A stretch of DNA of 64,000 bases. It comes from Pontibacter sp. Tf4. GTDB lineage: Bacteria > Bacteroidota > Bacteroidia > Cytophagales > Hymenobacteraceae. The DNA is taken from the NCBI RefSeq assembly GCF_014212495.1, contig NZ_JACKZC010000012.1:1-64000 (forward strand), given 5' to 3'. Made by a program: the position numbers and the translations under genes. Under the pieces are notes generated by a model. That model had not been told where the DNA came from, did not search any database, and saw nothing but the letters and a program-made list of their open reading frames with translations. This document shows positions 1 through 8,660 of the stretch, piece by piece (the stretch's first letter is position 1; every line of letters begins with the position of its first letter).

Positions 1-95
1 CCGGTGAGCACCTCTTCCCATCCCGAACAGAGAAGTTAAGCCCGGACGCGCCGATGGTACTGGAGTCACATCCGGGAGAGTAGGTGGCCGCCAAC
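1..95 (+). rRNA. rrf: 5S ribosomal RNA, 3' part
   Basis: The sequence carries the 5S core: CCTCTTCCCATCCCGAACAG, then GAAGTTAAGC, GCGCCGATGGTACTG and GGGAGAGTAGG. The 5' end lies left of the window, so only about the last 95 nt are present. A strong terminator follows directly, which fits the end of an rRNA operon. The exact 3' end is estimated from the usual stem closure. Confidence 0.93.
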
Positions 96-103
96 CCCAA
101 CAA

Positions 104-147
104 AACACCCCTTGTCCCCTTAAAAAGACAAGGGGTGTTCTCGTTTT
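104..147 (+). terminator. rRNA operon terminator
   Basis: A perfect 13-bp stem (104-116 with 127-139) closes a 10-nt loop and is followed by CTCGTTTT. It sits about 10 nt after the 5S gene. The rest of the spacer to 330 is AT-rich and I see nothing else in it. Confidence 0.9.
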
Positions 148-330
148 AACGCATAAGAAGGAGAGAGGGAACGATAACTATCATAGTCTCTTTAGATAGC
201 TCAATTTGATGCTACCCCTGATTCAATCATTTTATAGCTTAATCGAGCTAAGACTGACTAAATAGATCGATACTAAAAATTATAATTCAAAAGCTTAATA
301 TTAATTGCATAGTATTTATGCGAACTTATC

Positions 331-370
331 AAACAAAAATGGCAGCTCTAAAAAGCTACCATTTTTGTTT
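331..370. terminator. Terminator of the RsmI-like gene, probably bidirectional
   Basis: Arms 331-347 and 354-370 pair over 17 bp with one mismatch and end in AAACAAAAAT / ATTTTTGTTT, giving a U-run in both directions. It lies just beyond the stop of the minus-strand methyltransferase gene. Confidence 0.8.
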
Positions 371-383
371 ATTACTTCTAACG

Positions 384-1100
384 CTATCTATAGATCAGGA
401 ACACAGCGGGCTGTTTATGAATGTCGGGCAACTTGCCTTTCCATTGGCTAATTGTCTTTGTCTGAATGAATTCATGTTCTGGTGAGGTGATGTTCGCTGC
501 TATGCAAAGTTTTGTTTCCGGATGGAGTGTAGTGAGCAGGTCTTCTAAGAGTTTGTTATTCCGATAAGGCGTTTCCATAAAGATCTGAGTTTGTTTACGC
601 TGTTGCATTTCCTTCTCTAACTGACGCAAAGCTTGTAGTCGTGGACCTTTATCTATTGGTAAATAACCATGGAAGGCAAACTGTTGTCCGTTAAAGCCAC
701 TGGCCATTAAGCTCAGTAGGATGGCAGATGGACCCGCAAATGGAATAACTTTAATTTCTTTTTGATGTGCATATTTTACTATTTCTGCACCTGGGTCAGC
801 AATACCGGGGCAACCAGCTTCTGAAATAATTCCTGCATCTATACCTTTTTCAACTATGGGTTTTAATGAAGCCTGTACCTGTGCTGGGGTAGCATCCTTA
901 TCTATCTGAACAAATGTTAACTCTTCTATAGTTAGTTCCGGGCATATCATTTTAACATAACGACGGGCCGTACGAAGATTCTCAACTATAAAATAGCTTA
1001 AATTACGAACTGTGTCTTTTACCTGTGGCGAGATAACCTGATCAGCTGTGCCCTCTGCCAGTATAGTAGGAATCAGGTATAAGTTACCGGTCTTTTTCAT
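384..1100 (-). CDS. SAM-dependent methyltransferase, RsmI-like (tetrapyrrole methylase fold)
   Basis: A 238-residue protein. The N-terminal LYLIPT strand and the segment SEAGCPGIADPG (about residues 93-104) are hallmarks of the RsmI family, which 2'-O-methylates C1402 of 16S rRNA. Later FAGPSA (about 121-126) and METPYRN motifs agree. Classical RsmI is about 280 residues; this shorter form is common in Bacteroidota, and its substrate is assumed from the family. The ATG at 1100 gives a normal N terminus. It is transcribed alone, with a terminator on its 3' side. Confidence 0.85.
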   Translation of the reverse strand: MKKTGNLYLIPTILAEGTADQVISPQVKDTVRNLSYFIVENLRTARRYVKMICPELTIEELTFVQIDKDATPAQVQASLKPIVEKGIDAGIISEAGCPGIADPGAEIVKYAHQKEIKVIPFAGPSAILLSLMASGFNGQQFAFHGYLPIDKGPRLQALRQLEKEMQQRKQTQIFMETPYRNNKLLEDLLTTLHPETKLCIAANITSPEHEFIQTKTISQWKGKLPDIHKQPAVFLIYR

Positions 1101-1136
1101 GCTACAAAACTATTAACTATAAGCGGATAAAAATAT

Positions 1137-1172
1137 AAAAGCTGCCTCGGCCACTTAGCAAAGACAGCTTTT
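1137..1172 (-). terminator. Possible terminator of the minus-strand hydrolase
   Basis: AAAAGCTG (1137-1144) pairs with CAGCTTTT (1165-1172) across a 20-nt loop, giving a U-run on the minus strand. The stem is short, so the call is tentative. It lies between the hydrolase stop (1207) and the methyltransferase start (1100). Confidence 0.45.
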
Positions 1173-1206
1173 AAACTATAGGTGAATTATACTATTGATA
1201 ACAGTT

Positions 1207-1983
1207 CTATAGTGAATCTGCACTCAGGAAAGTAGTTACCAGTTCATATACCTGATCGGGGGCTTCAGCATGTACCCAATGCCCGGCATTTGGTATAGTT
1301 TCTACTTCAACTAAGGTAAATAACCGCTCGATGCTGTCATAAATATCTTCCGGTTTGATATACCGTGACCGGCCACCTTTAATAAACAAGGTATGCTTTT
1401 TAAATGGCACATCCGATGTAATGGCTTCTGCAACCATTGCATAATTTCTCTCAATCGCATCCAGGTTCATGCGCCATCCAAAAGTGTTGTCCTCTTTGCG
1501 GTAGAGGTTCTTCATCAGGAAAAGGCGTACATCTTCTTCCTGTATTTGTTTCGCTAATTGTGCATCTACTTCACCGCGGCTCGTAACACTTGCCAGATCT
1601 ACCGACTGCAGCGCATCTATAATTTCGTCGTGGTGCGGTGGATAGGCTTTGGGAGCAATGTCTACAACTATAAGCTTGGTGATGCGGGTTGGATATTTCA
1701 GCGCGTAGTTCATGGCAACCTTACCACCCATCGAATGGCCCATTATAGCTGGCGTTGGGATTTGTAGTTCATCTACCAGGCGTAATACGTCTTCGGCCAT
1801 GGCATCATAATCGTGCTCCTCGGAATGTGGCGAACGACCATGGTTGCGAAGATCAACCAGAAAAACATTGTAGTGCTCAGCAAAACGTTTTGCCAGCGTC
1901 TGCCAGTTGTCTAATGTGCCAAACAAGCCGTGCAGGATAAGCAACGGTTGACCATGGCCCATTTCTTTATAGTGTAGTTTCAT
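1207..1983 (-). CDS. Alpha/beta hydrolase (YbfF-type esterase)
   Basis: A 258-residue alpha/beta hydrolase. HGLFG at about 18-22 forms the oxyanion region, GHSMGG places the nucleophile at Ser84, and GHWVH places the catalytic His at about 235. The IKGGRSRYI segment near residue 201 is typical of the YbfF-like esterase group. The real substrate cannot be read from sequence. The gene lies 81 nt after selD on the same strand, in a spacer full of AACTATAG motifs, so co-transcription with the pdxJ operon is possible but unproven. Confidence 0.87.
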   Translation of the reverse strand: MKLHYKEMGHGQPLLILHGLFGTLDNWQTLAKRFAEHYNVFLVDLRNHGRSPHSEEHDYDAMAEDVLRLVDELQIPTPAIMGHSMGGKVAMNYALKYPTRITKLIVVDIAPKAYPPHHDEIIDALQSVDLASVTSRGEVDAQLAKQIQEEDVRLFLMKNLYRKEDNTFGWRMNLDAIERNYAMVAEAITSDVPFKKHTLFIKGGRSRYIKPEDIYDSIERLFTLVEVETIPNAGHWVHAEAPDQVYELVTTFLSADSL

Positions 1984-2064
1984 TATTTCAGTTATCAGTT
2001 AACAGTAAATAGGTATCAGTTTAGGCTTACGAAACTATAGTTTGAGAGATATAGACTATAGTAA

Positions 2065-3117
2065 CTATAGTACAGTTATCAGTTTTTCTTCAGCTCCGCG
2101 CTCTTTTAAAATACCCAATGGCTGAAGGTCTAAGCTATAGTTGGCAAACAGTTGCAACACTTCATCGCGGCCAGCCGGATCGACAGCCACTAACAGACCG
2201 CCGCTTGTTTGCGGATCGCAGAGCAGGTGTTTCTGGTCTGGAGTAAGGTCTGCTATTTTGTGGCCGTAGCTGTCGAAGTTGCGGTTTGTGCCGCCTGGTA
2301 TAGCTTTCTGTGCCAGGTACTCCAGCGCTTCCTGTATTACCGGTACTTTATCAAAGAAAACCTCTGCGGCCAAATTACTGCCTTCGCACATTTCCGATAA
2401 GTGGCCTAACAAACCGAAACCGGTAACGTCGGTCATGGCTTTTACTTGTGGCAGTTTGCCAAGTTCAGCACCGATCTTATTCAGCTGCATCATTTGCTTT
2501 GGTGCCAGGTCAGTATGTTCTGGTTTAAGGATTGCTTTTTTCTGAGCGGTAGTAAGGATGCCAACACCAAGCGGTTTAGTTAAGTATAGTTCGCAGCCGG
2601 CAGTGGCCGTATCATTGCGTTTCAGGTTCGGGATGTCGAGCATGCCGGTAACAGCCAGGCCAAAGATTGGCTCGGGGCTGTCGATGCTGTGGCCGCCGGC
2701 TAAGGGGATACCAGCTTCGTGGCAAATACTGCGGCTACCTTCAATTACACGCTTAGCAACCTCGGGTGTTAGTTTATCTATCGGCCAACCCAATACAGCA
2801 ATCGCCATTATCGGAGAGCCGCCCATGGCATACACATCCGAGATAGCATTAGCCGAGGCAATACGACCGAAATCATAGGCATCATCAACTATAGGCATAA
2901 AAAAGTCGGTGGTGCTGATAACGGCGCGGTCATTGCCAATGTCATAGACAGCGGCATCGTCGCGCGACGAATTACCAACTATAAGCTTTTTATCTTCGGG
3001 ATAGCTGATGTCGGAATGGAGGATAGCGTCCAGCACTTTTGGTGCAATTTTGCAGCCGCAACCGGCTCCGTGGCTGTACTGGGTAAGTTTTATAGTTTGA
3101 GCAGATGTTTCTTCCAT
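2065..3117 (-). CDS. selD: Selenide, water dikinase (selenophosphate synthetase)
   Basis: A 350-residue SelD, which makes selenophosphate from selenide and [12 protein letters not shown] at about 15-23 holds the catalytic cysteine (Cys20) and lysine (Lys23), equivalent to Cys17/Lys20 of E. coli; this form uses Cys rather than Sec. Motifs [23 protein letters not shown] and [10 protein letters not shown] are intact. The start codon lies 2 nt after the stop of mnmH, so both are one transcript. No selA, selB or tRNA-Sec is visible here; the product most likely feeds tRNA 2-selenouridine synthesis. Confidence 0.97.
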   Translation of the reverse strand: MEETSAQTIKLTQYSHGAGCGCKIAPKVLDAILHSDISYPEDKKLIVGNSSRDDAAVYDIGNDRAVISTTDFFMPIVDDAYDFGRIASANAISDVYAMGGSPIMAIAVLGWPIDKLTPEVAKRVIEGSRSICHEAGIPLAGGHSIDSPEPIFGLAVTGMLDIPNLKRNDTATAGCELYLTKPLGVGILTTAQKKAILKPEHTDLAPKQMMQLNKIGAELGKLPQVKAMTDVTGFGLLGHLSEMCEGSNLAAEVFFDKVPVIQEALEYLAQKAIPGGTNRNFDSYGHKIADLTPDQKHLLCDPQTSGGLLVAVDPAGRDEVLQLFANYSLDLQPLGILKERGAEEKLITVL

Positions 3118-3119
3118 GG

Positions 3120-4148
3120 TTAAATCAGGTTGTTGGTTTTGGCGAAAGCTATGAGTTGCTGTGCGTTTTCCTCGGGATCTATAGTTTGTAGCGGCAGCAT
3201 GTGTACCTGTTGCTTTGGTTTTAACTGATAATGATATGCTTTGTCGTAGTACGAAAGCGCAATCTCCACCATTTTCTCCATATCGCCGGTTGCAATGGCG
3301 TCCAGCGCCTCTTGGGTAGCTAAACCGCCCAGGCGTTTCTTTATCTTAACTATAGCTGCTTCCAGTACGGTTTTATCGGTGCGGCAATATTCGTGCGCCA
3401 GCTTTTGCACGCGCAGTTTTTTAGGTACATCTATAACTATAGTTGGCCGCTGCTGCATGTAAGTGAAAAACTCATGCGGCATTTTTACTCGACCGATCGT
3501 TTCACCTTCATCTTCAAACCAAACCGACTGCTCCGGATTTAGTTTTAAAAGTGCAGAGCCAAGCAGGTTCTCGAATTGCTCTGTAGTGGGTTGTGCGGGC
3601 ATGCCTATACTTCCGAAGGCAGAGCCTTTGTGGTTAGCCAATCCTTCCAGGTCTATAGTTTGCTGGCCAAGCTTTTGCAGGTAAGGCAGTATGTCTGTTT
3701 TGCCACTACCCGTAAAACCGCTGAGTACAACTATAGGCCATGGCTTCGTGAATTGCTCCTGTATAAAGTGCCGGTACGCTTTGTAACCGCCTTGCAGCAG
3801 GTGTACCTTAAACCCCGCAAAGCTCAGCAGCCAGGCCATTGCCCCGCTACGCATACCACCACGCCAGCAATGCAACAGTACTTCCTTATCCGGAGCTATG
3901 TTGGTAGCACTTTTCACAAACTCCGACATCTTTGGCCCAAACAGATCCAGGCCCAGTAACACGGCCGGGTCGTGGCCTTGCTGTTTGTAAGAGGTCCCAA
4001 CTTTTGCACGTTCTTCATCCGTAAAAATCGGAAAGCTTTGCGCCTGTAAAATATGGCCAGCTTCGTATTCTTTGGGTGCGCGCGCATCCAGCACAGGCAG
4101 CTTTTCAGCCTTCTGCAGAAACTCCTCTATCGTTACCGGGTTTATCAA
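3120..4148 (-). CDS. mnmH: tRNA 2-selenouridine synthase
   Basis: A 342-residue MnmH/SelU, which replaces sulfur by selenium in 2-thiouridine at tRNA wobble position 34 by way of geranylthiouridine. The N-terminal rhodanese domain carries [10 protein letters not shown] with the active cysteine at about Cys94. The C-terminal P-loop domain has GFTGSGKT at about 144-151. It lies between pdxJ (6-nt gap) and selD (2-nt gap) in one operon with its selenium donor enzyme. Two or more AACTATAGTT-type motifs are embedded in it, one perfect at 3435-3444. Confidence 0.96.
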   Translation of the reverse strand: MINPVTIEEFLQKAEKLPVLDARAPKEYEAGHILQAQSFPIFTDEERAKVGTSYKQQGHDPAVLLGLDLFGPKMSEFVKSATNIAPDKEVLLHCWRGGMRSGAMAWLLSFAGFKVHLLQGGYKAYRHFIQEQFTKPWPIVVLSGFTGSGKTDILPYLQKLGQQTIDLEGLANHKGSAFGSIGMPAQPTTEQFENLLGSALLKLNPEQSVWFEDEGETIGRVKMPHEFFTYMQQRPTIVIDVPKKLRVQKLAHEYCRTDKTVLEAAIVKIKKRLGGLATQEALDAIATGDMEKMVEIALSYYDKAYHYQLKPKQQVHMLPLQTIDPEENAQQLIAFAKTNNLI

Positions 4149-4154
4149 AATGGC

Positions 4155-4868
4155 TTATTTAAGCTGGCGCAGGTATAGTTGTATGGTGTTCTCCAGGCCA
4201 TAGTACAGCGCGTCGCAGATCAGGGCGTGGCCAATGCTCACTTCCAGCAATCCAGGCAGATTATCTTTCAGATATTTCAGGTTGTCCAGATCCAGGTCGT
4301 GGCCGGCGTTCAGGCCAATGCCGTATTCCTGTGCCTTAACAGCTGCTTTTACATAGGGGGCAATGGCTGCTTCGCGGTTGGCGTGGTACTGGCGGGCGTA
4401 ATCCTCAGTGTATAGTTCAACGCGGTCGGTGCCAACTATAGCAGCGCCTTCAATCATGCTTTCTACCGGGTCTACAAAAATAGAAGTGCGGATTCCCAGA
4501 CTTTTCATTTCCGAAATTATATCCGTCAGGAAGTTCTTATGTTTTATAGTATCCCAGCCGGCATTGGAGGTGATGGCATCCGGGGCATCGGGCACAAGTG
4601 TTACCTGCTCCGGCTTTACGTCTTTTACCAATTTCAGGAAATCAGGTGTCGGGTTGCCTTCTATGTTAAACTCGGTTGTAACTATAGGTTTCAGGTCGTA
4701 TACATCCTGGTAGCGGATATGGCGCTCGTCTGGGCGCGGATGCACGGTGATGCCCTGTGCTCCGAAGCGCTCACAATCTTTGGCAGCCTGCACTACGTTT
4801 GGTCTGTCGCCGCCGCGGGCATTCCGAAGCGTGGCTATTTTGTTTATATTTACACTGAGTTTGGTCAT
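4155..4868 (-). CDS. pdxJ: Pyridoxine 5'-phosphate synthase
   Basis: A 237-residue PdxJ, the TIM-barrel enzyme that condenses 3-amino-2-oxopropyl phosphate with deoxyxylulose 5-phosphate to give pyridoxine 5'-phosphate. Family motifs are the N-terminal [30 protein letters not shown] near residue 40, FNIEGNP, and [12 protein letters not shown] near residue 195. It is the first gene of the pdxJ-mnmH-selD operon. The pairing with selenium genes is positional; I infer no metabolic link. Confidence 0.96.
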   Translation of the reverse strand: MTKLSVNINKIATLRNARGGDRPNVVQAAKDCERFGAQGITVHPRPDERHIRYQDVYDLKPIVTTEFNIEGNPTPDFLKLVKDVKPEQVTLVPDAPDAITSNAGWDTIKHKNFLTDIISEMKSLGIRTSIFVDPVESMIEGAAIVGTDRVELYTEDYARQYHANREAAIAPYVKAAVKAQEYGIGLNAGHDLDLDNLKYLKDNLPGLLEVSIGHALICDALYYGLENTIQLYLRQLK

Positions 4869-5037
4869 GTTGCTTGGTTGCCGCTTATAGGTACGGCTAT
4901 TTTACTTTTAAACGAGATGACTAAATTAATGGAAATTTAAATAAGATGTTATGCCCGGGGTGTTGCCTCTAAAGCAAAAGCTCCGTAGAAGTAGCATAAC
5001 TCCTTGTGCTGATACATACTATAAAAGATTAAAAACT

Positions 5038-5499
5038 ATGACCTTAAAAGAAAGAGTAGAAGCTGATATAAAGCAGGCCATGCTGGCAAAAGATAAACCA
5101 CGCTTACAGGCCCTGCGAAGTATAAAATCGCTGATACTGCTGGCCGAGACCGAAAAAGGCGGTGGCGAAGGCTTAACTCAGGGCACCGAGCTGAAGCTGC
5201 TGACTAAAGCAGCCAAACAGCGCCGTGAATCGGCGGAAGTATATGCACAGCAGAACCGCGCCGACCTGGAGCAGATTGAACTGGGCGAACTGGCTGTGAT
5301 TGAAGAATACCTGCCAAAACAGCTGGATGAAGGCGATCTTCGCATCCGGTTGGTAGAGATCATTCAGCGCCTGGGAGCTACCGGGCCATCGGACCTGGGA
5401 CGTGTAATGGGCGTTGCTTCTAAGGAGCTGGCTGGTCAGGCTGATGGTCGTGCCATTTCTGCTGCGGTAGGAGCTTTGCTGAACAACACCGATTTTTAA
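5038..5499 (+). CDS. GatB/YqeY domain protein
   Basis: A 153-residue YqeY-like protein when started at the ATG at 5038, which gives the family N terminus MTLKERVEADIKQAMLAKDK. An upstream in-frame ATG at 4951 would add 29 residues unlike the family and is rejected. The YqeY domain is related to the tRNA-binding tail of GatB; its cellular role is not settled. Motifs IKSLILLAE, EEYLPKQL and MGVASKEL fit. A terminator follows. Confidence 0.9.
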   Translation: MTLKERVEADIKQAMLAKDKPRLQALRSIKSLILLAETEKGGGEGLTQGTELKLLTKAAKQRRESAEVYAQQNRADLEQIELGELAVIEEYLPKQLDEGDLRIRLVEIIQRLGATGPSDLGRVMGVASKELAGQADGRAISAAVGALLNNTDF

Positions 5500-5568
5500 T
5501 TTACGATCAAAACTATAGTTACCACCTTCATCTATAGTTGGTAGCCTAAACCGATTATTTTATCTTAG

Positions 5569-5607
5569 CGCTGCTGCATTGGCTTTACACCTGTGCAGCA
5601 GCGTTTT
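5569..5607 (+). terminator. Terminator after yqeY
   Basis: CGCTGCTGCA (5569-5578) pairs perfectly with TGCAGCAGCG (5594-5603) and is followed by TTTTT. It separates yqeY from cvpA. Confidence 0.85.
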
Positions 5608-5633
5608 TATTTAGATTCTATAGTTTCTGCCCC

Positions 5634-6152
5634 ATGAGCACTTTCGATTATTTCCTGCTGGTCCCGATCTTGTTTGGGGCATTTATGGGCTTCCGGAAAG
5701 GGTTGCTGCTGGAGCTGGTGTCCTTACTGGCGCTGGTGCTGGCGATACTTGGCGGGCTGAAGTTTCTGAATGTGGCGCTGCCTATAGTTCGGGACTTTGT
5801 TGGCGATGTGGGTGGTGTGCTGCCGTACCTTACATTTATAGTTGTTTTTATCGCGATCATTATCACTGTTTACCTGATCGGGTTCATCCTCAAAAAGGCC
5901 ATCGACTTTACACCTTTTGGCTTCTTCGATAATTTTCTGGGAGCAATACTGGGTGCGCTGAAGTGGTGCTTTGCCATCAGCCTGTTGCTTTATGTTTCGG
6001 ATATAGCCGGCATAAGCATTACAGAAGAGACCGCTTCTGAATCTATAGTTTACCCGGTGGTGCTCAAAACCACGCCTTACGCCCTGGACATCCTGAGCTA
6101 TGTACTGCCATTCGTTAAAACACTGATGGATTCGTTGAAAGGGTTTTTTTAA
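5634..6152 (+). CDS. CvpA family membrane protein
   Basis: A 172-residue protein with four hydrophobic segments (about 4-25, 28-50, 62-90, 100-125) and the CvpA-type start DYFLLVPILFGAFMGFRKG. CvpA homologues are inner-membrane proteins linked in E. coli to colicin V export; their function elsewhere is unclear. The stop codon at 6150-6152 is fused to a perfect AACTATAGTT that ends one base before the next gene's ATG. Confidence 0.85.
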   Translation: MSTFDYFLLVPILFGAFMGFRKGLLLELVSLLALVLAILGGLKFLNVALPIVRDFVGDVGGVLPYLTFIVVFIAIIITVYLIGFILKKAIDFTPFGFFDNFLGAILGALKWCFAISLLLYVSDIAGISITEETASESIVYPVVLKTTPYALDILSYVLPFVKTLMDSLKGFF

Positions 6153-6161
6153 ACTATAGTT

Positions 6162-6593
6162 ATGGTAAAAAAATATAAAGCAAACCGGAAAGGCCCTATG
6201 CCTTATATAATAGCCTTGTTGGTGTTGTTACCCTTTGTGGTTTTTGCGCTTGATACAGAGGCTTTCCTGAAGCAGCCTTATATTTTATTACCCTTGCTGG
6301 CCCCGCTGGCACTTCTCTTATGGTCTTTCTTTGGCACCTGGTACAAAGTAGTTGACGGAAAGCTAAGGTATAGATCAGGTTTCCTGACGGGTGAGATCAA
6401 CATCAGCCACATAAGGCAGCTTATAGTTGGCGAAACCATGTGGGCAGGCATTAAACCGGCAATTGCCAGCAAGGGCATTATTATAAAGTATAACCGTTAC
6501 GACGAGATCTACATTGCGCCGGAAAACAACTCGGAGTTTGCAGAAGATTTGAAAGCACTAAACCCAACTATAGAGATTATCTATAAGCAGTAA
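6162..6593 (+). CDS. PH-like domain membrane protein
   Basis: A 143-residue protein with two N-terminal membrane helices (about 13-32 and 41-58) and a soluble C-terminal part. WYKVVDGKLRYRSGFLTGEINISHIRQL looks like the start of a bacterial PH-like (bPH) domain, which often begins with such a strand-turn pattern after paired helices. Function unknown. It starts 9 nt after cvpA, so the two are probably co-transcribed. Confidence 0.7.
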   Translation: MVKKYKANRKGPMPYIIALLVLLPFVVFALDTEAFLKQPYILLPLLAPLALLLWSFFGTWYKVVDGKLRYRSGFLTGEINISHIRQLIVGETMWAGIKPAIASKGIIIKYNRYDEIYIAPENNSEFAEDLKALNPTIEIIYKQ

Positions 6594-6621
6594 CTTAATA
6601 CCTTATCAGTACATCCAATCC

Positions 6622-7191
6622 ATGTTGCTCCTGCTCGATAACTTTGATTCGTTTACCTATAACCTGGTGGACTATTTTGGTCAGTTGGGAGTGGAAGCGC
6701 ATGTGGTCCGCAACGACGTGCCGTTGGCAGAAATTAAGAAACTGCCCATTAAAGCTATAGTTCTCTCGCCGGGGCCGGGTACGCCGAACGGAGCAGGTGT
6801 GTTGATGGATGTGATACACGAATACCACGAACGCGTACCGATGCTGGGCATTTGTTTAGGGCACCAGGCGCTGGGCGAATTTTTCGGGGCAAAGCTGGAG
6901 AAAGGGGAAAAGCCCATGCATGGCAAGATCTCAGAAATAATCTGCGAACCGGATCCGATTTTTGAAAATCTGCCGGAGAAGATGGAAGTGGTACGCTATC
7001 ATTCGCTGGTGCTGCGCCACACGCCGCCAACTATAGTTCCGCTGGCTCACACAGCTACAGGCGAGCTAATGGCATTTAAGCATAACTCATTGCCACTGTA
7101 CGCGTTACAGTTTCATCCGGAGGCGGCGCTTACTACTTATGGCTTAGAAATGCTACGAAATTGGCTGAGTATTGCTAATATTGCAGTATAA
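6622..7191 (+). CDS. Anthranilate/aminodeoxychorismate synthase, glutamine amidotransferase subunit
   Basis: A 189-residue class I glutamine amidotransferase. LGICLGHQALGE places the nucleophile at Cys78, and QFHPEA gives His165 and Glu167. The N terminus LLLLDNFDSFTYNLVDYF is typical of TrpG/PabA. It supplies ammonia to a TrpE or PabB partner, but none is adjacent, so I cannot say whether it serves tryptophan, folate or both. A perfect AACTATAGTT (7029-7038) is read as Thr-Ile-Val. Confidence 0.93.
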   Translation: MLLLLDNFDSFTYNLVDYFGQLGVEAHVVRNDVPLAEIKKLPIKAIVLSPGPGTPNGAGVLMDVIHEYHERVPMLGICLGHQALGEFFGAKLEKGEKPMHGKISEIICEPDPIFENLPEKMEVVRYHSLVLRHTPPTIVPLAHTATGELMAFKHNSLPLYALQFHPEAALTTYGLEMLRNWLSIANIAV

Positions 7192-7218
7192 TTTATATTT
7201 TTTGCATAGTTTACCTAT

Positions 7219-7992
7219 ATGGATCTACAAGTCAGACAAGAAGGCGAATTTCAGTATATTGATGAAGGGCAGGGAGAAGTGCTATTGCTATTGCACGGCT
7301 TGTTTGGCGCTCTCAGTAACTGGAATGGCGTCGTAGACCATTTTTCCAAGAATTACCGCGTTGTTATTCCGCTCATGCCTATCTACGAGATGGCGTTGCA
7401 CAAGGCCGGCGTACCCGGACTGGTTAATTTTGTGGAAGACTTCGTGAAGTTTAAGAAGCTGGACGACCTGACCCTGCTGGGTAACTCGCTGGGCGGACAC
7501 GTAGCACTGGTTTACTCCTTAAATAACCCTGCCAAAGTAAAGCGCCTGGTGCTTACCGGTAGTTCTGGCCTGTTCGAAGACTCGATGGGGGGCTCTTTTC
7601 CGAAGCGCGGCAACTATGAGTATGTAAAAGAACGCGTAGAGTATACCTTCTACCGCCCTGAAACGGCAACAAAGGAACTTGTTGATGAAGTTTTCAACAT
7701 TACCAACAGCAATGCCAAGTGTTTGCGTATCATAGCTATAGCCAAGTCGGCGCAGCGCCACAACATGGCCAAAGATATTACAAACATTAAAGTTCCTACC
7801 CTGTTAATCTGGGGACTGAATGACACCATAACGCCGCCGCTGGTAGCACACGAGTTTAACCGGCTGATGGAAAACTCGGAACTATACTTTATAGATCAGT
7901 GCGGCCACGCCCCTATGATGGAACATCCGGAGCGTTTTAATAGTATCTTAGAAAGATTTTTAGACAGAACCAGCATACAGCAACCCACATGA
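7219..7992 (+). CDS. Alpha/beta hydrolase
   Basis: A 257-residue alpha/beta hydrolase with HGLFGALSNW (about 26-35), nucleophile Ser90 in GNSLGGH, acid Asp202 in WGLNDTITPP and His230 in CGHAPMMEHPE. The usual D-G-x-G strand after the oxyanion loop is replaced by VVIPLMPIYEMALHKAGV. The stop overlaps the start of the next gene by 4 nt (ATGA), so it is translationally coupled to the CBS protein. Substrate unknown. Confidence 0.88.
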   Translation: MDLQVRQEGEFQYIDEGQGEVLLLLHGLFGALSNWNGVVDHFSKNYRVVIPLMPIYEMALHKAGVPGLVNFVEDFVKFKKLDDLTLLGNSLGGHVALVYSLNNPAKVKRLVLTGSSGLFEDSMGGSFPKRGNYEYVKERVEYTFYRPETATKELVDEVFNITNSNAKCLRIIAIAKSAQRHNMAKDITNIKVPTLLIWGLNDTITPPLVAHEFNRLMENSELYFIDQCGHAPMMEHPERFNSILERFLDRTSIQQPT

Positions 7993-8654
7993 TCGCAGAA
8001 GAACTCATCAACCAAATGATCCCGCCGCTTAAGCTCTATGATACCGTAGAAAAAGCGCTGCGCTGGATGGATGAGTTCCGTGTAAATGAATTGCCTGTAG
8101 TTAGCAACCGCAAGTACCTGGGCATGGCTACCGAGCAGGACCTGGTAGACCTGACCGACCGCAACCAAACCCTGAAAGAAGTTGAACTGGATTACCAGGA
8201 TGTGCATGTGATGCACTTTCAGCACTTTTATGATGTGATGGAAGCGGCCATTAAAAACAAGATACAGGTAGTGCCCGTGCTTGATGAGATGCAGGAGTAC
8301 ATGGGCATTATAACTATAAACGATACCCTGGCAGCCTTCGGGCAGATGTCGGCGTTGCAGGGGCAGGGCAGCATACTGGTGTTGAGCATGCCGGAGCGCG
8401 ATTATTCCCTGAGCCAGATCAGCCGCCTGATTGAAGAAGAAAACACTAAAATTCTGAGTGCCTACGTGTCGCCGGACGAGCTGGATCCCTATAACATAAA
8501 GCTTACGCTAAAGCTGAACGCCACCGATCTCTCACGGATAATTGCCACGTTAGAGCGTTTTCAGTACCGCATTACAGCCCAGTTTAACGATGGCAACTCC
8601 TTTGATGTAGGCAAAGACCGCCTGGATATGTTATTCAAGTACCTGGATATCTAA
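7989..8654 (+). CDS. CBS domain protein
   Basis: A 221-residue protein with two CBS motifs: about 1-60 (LYDTVEKALRWMDEFRVNELPVV) and about 70-120 (FYDVMEAAIKNKIQVVPVL...YMGIITINDTLAAF). The C-terminal part, from SILVLSMPERDYSLSQISRLIEEENTKIL, resembles an ACT-like regulatory fold. CBS pairs bind adenine nucleotides, so it may sense nucleotide state. It is coupled to the upstream hydrolase by a 4-nt overlap and lies two genes before nadK. Confidence 0.88.
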   Translation: MIAEELINQMIPPLKLYDTVEKALRWMDEFRVNELPVVSNRKYLGMATEQDLVDLTDRNQTLKEVELDYQDVHVMHFQHFYDVMEAAIKNKIQVVPVLDEMQEYMGIITINDTLAAFGQMSALQGQGSILVLSMPERDYSLSQISRLIEEENTKILSAYVSPDELDPYNIKLTLKLNATDLSRIIATLERFQYRITAQFNDGNSFDVGKDRLDMLFKYLDI

Positions 8655-8660
8655 AGACCG

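Noticed and set aside
4951..5037. Longer start of yqeY
   Set aside because: The extra 29 residues do not fit the family; ATG 5038 gives the family N terminus.
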